NCBI GenBank assembly: GCA_017302355.1
Contig: JAFLDQ010000178.1
Span: forward strand, 1-6,585
DNA: 6,585 bases
Direction of reading: 5' to 3'
Origin: Dechloromonas sp.
GTDB taxonomy: Bacteria; Pseudomonadota; Gammaproteobacteria; Burkholderiales; Rhodocyclaceae
Under the pieces are notes generated by a model, which saw only the letters and a list, made by a program, of their open reading frames with translations, had not been told where the DNA came from and made no database searches. Shown piece by piece: positions 6,275-6,585 of the stretch. The first letter of the stretch is position 1; every line of letters starts with the position of its first letter. A program made the position numbers and the translations under genes.

Positions 6275-6585
6275 TTAATGGCCGGCGCCGAGGTAGGCCT
6301 TGATGACCTCGGGGCTGGACCGGACTTCGTCGGGGTCGCCGTCGCCGATCTTCCGGCCGTAGTCGAGGACGACCACGCGGTCGGAGATGTCCATGACCAC
6401 TCCCATGTCGTGTTCGATGAGGACGATGGTCGTCCCGAACTGGTCGTTGACATCGAGGATGAAGCGGCACATGTCCTGCTTTTCCTCGACGTTCATGCCG
6501 GCCATCGGCTCGTCGAGCAGCAGGATCTGCGGCTCCATGGCCAGCGCGCGGCCGAGATCGACGCGCTTCTGGAATCCGTAGGGCA
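6275..6585 (-). CDS. livG: ABC transporter ATP-binding protein, LivG type, C-terminal fragment
   Basis: The last 102 residues of the other ATPase of the importer; the N-terminal part with Walker A lies beyond the right edge. The open frame runs through the edge, so the Met at 6538 is internal and not a start. The fragment begins PYGFQKRVDLGRALAMEP. This is the LivG form of the ABC signature region, in which YGxQ replaces the common SGGQ. Then come Walker B ILLLDEP and the D-loop MAGMN, which with GMN is typical of LivG. The switch region is IEHD with the catalytic His, as in LivG and unlike the AEQN of the LivF encoded by the gene at 1952-2764. The end SSPEVIKAYLGAGH is the usual LivG C-terminus. 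It stops with TAA 12 bp before livH. Confidence 0.92.
   Translation of the reverse strand, partial: PYGFQKRVDLGRALAMEPQILLLDEPMAGMNVEEKQDMCRFILDVNDQFGTTIVLIEHDMGVVMDISDRVVVLDYGRKIGDGDPDEVRSSPEVIKAYLGAGH

Overview
The window is GC-rich (roughly 60-65% by eye) and almost fully coding. Every supported gene lies on the minus strand, so the genes read from right to left. Codon use, gene style and the Liv-type transporter next to acyl-CoA enzymes suggest a proteobacterium, most likely a betaproteobacterium of the Rhodocyclales/Burkholderiales kind that degrades aromatic or other organic acids. The lineage is an inference; there is no rRNA or other marker gene here.

Layout in the direction of transcription: the C-terminal third or so of a LivG-type ATPase (6585-6275, cut by the right edge); the LivH-type permease (6262-5333); the LivM-type permease with a GTG start (5317-4241); a periplasmic substrate-binding protein with a signal peptide (4153-2816); the LivF-type ATPase (2764-1952); a 155-bp gap with two inverted repeats; a PaaK-like AMP-forming acyl-CoA ligase homologue (1796-567); a small, probably exported four-cysteine protein of unknown function (550-56); and the first 20 residues of a CaiB/BaiF (family III) CoA-transferase, whose ATG overlaps the preceding stop as ATGA (59-1, cut by the left edge).

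Together the first five genes encode a complete branched-chain-amino-acid-type (HAAT family) ABC importer: one binding protein, two permeases and two ATPases. The next genes encode enzymes that act on carboxylic acids as CoA thioesters. The simplest reading is one cluster that imports an organic acid and activates it to, or handles it as, a CoA ester. The ligand is unknown, and true branched-chain amino acid uptake is less likely than the gene names suggest.

Points for a second look are the loss of the Ser/Thr/Gly-rich ATP loop in the ligase homologue, the two dyads before it, a GC-rich hairpin between the binding-protein gene and livF, the basic C-terminal tail of LivF, and the exported Cys protein placed between two cytosolic enzymes. 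No tRNA, rRNA, CRISPR array, insertion sequence or other mobile element was seen. No gene-free stretch exceeds 155 bp.
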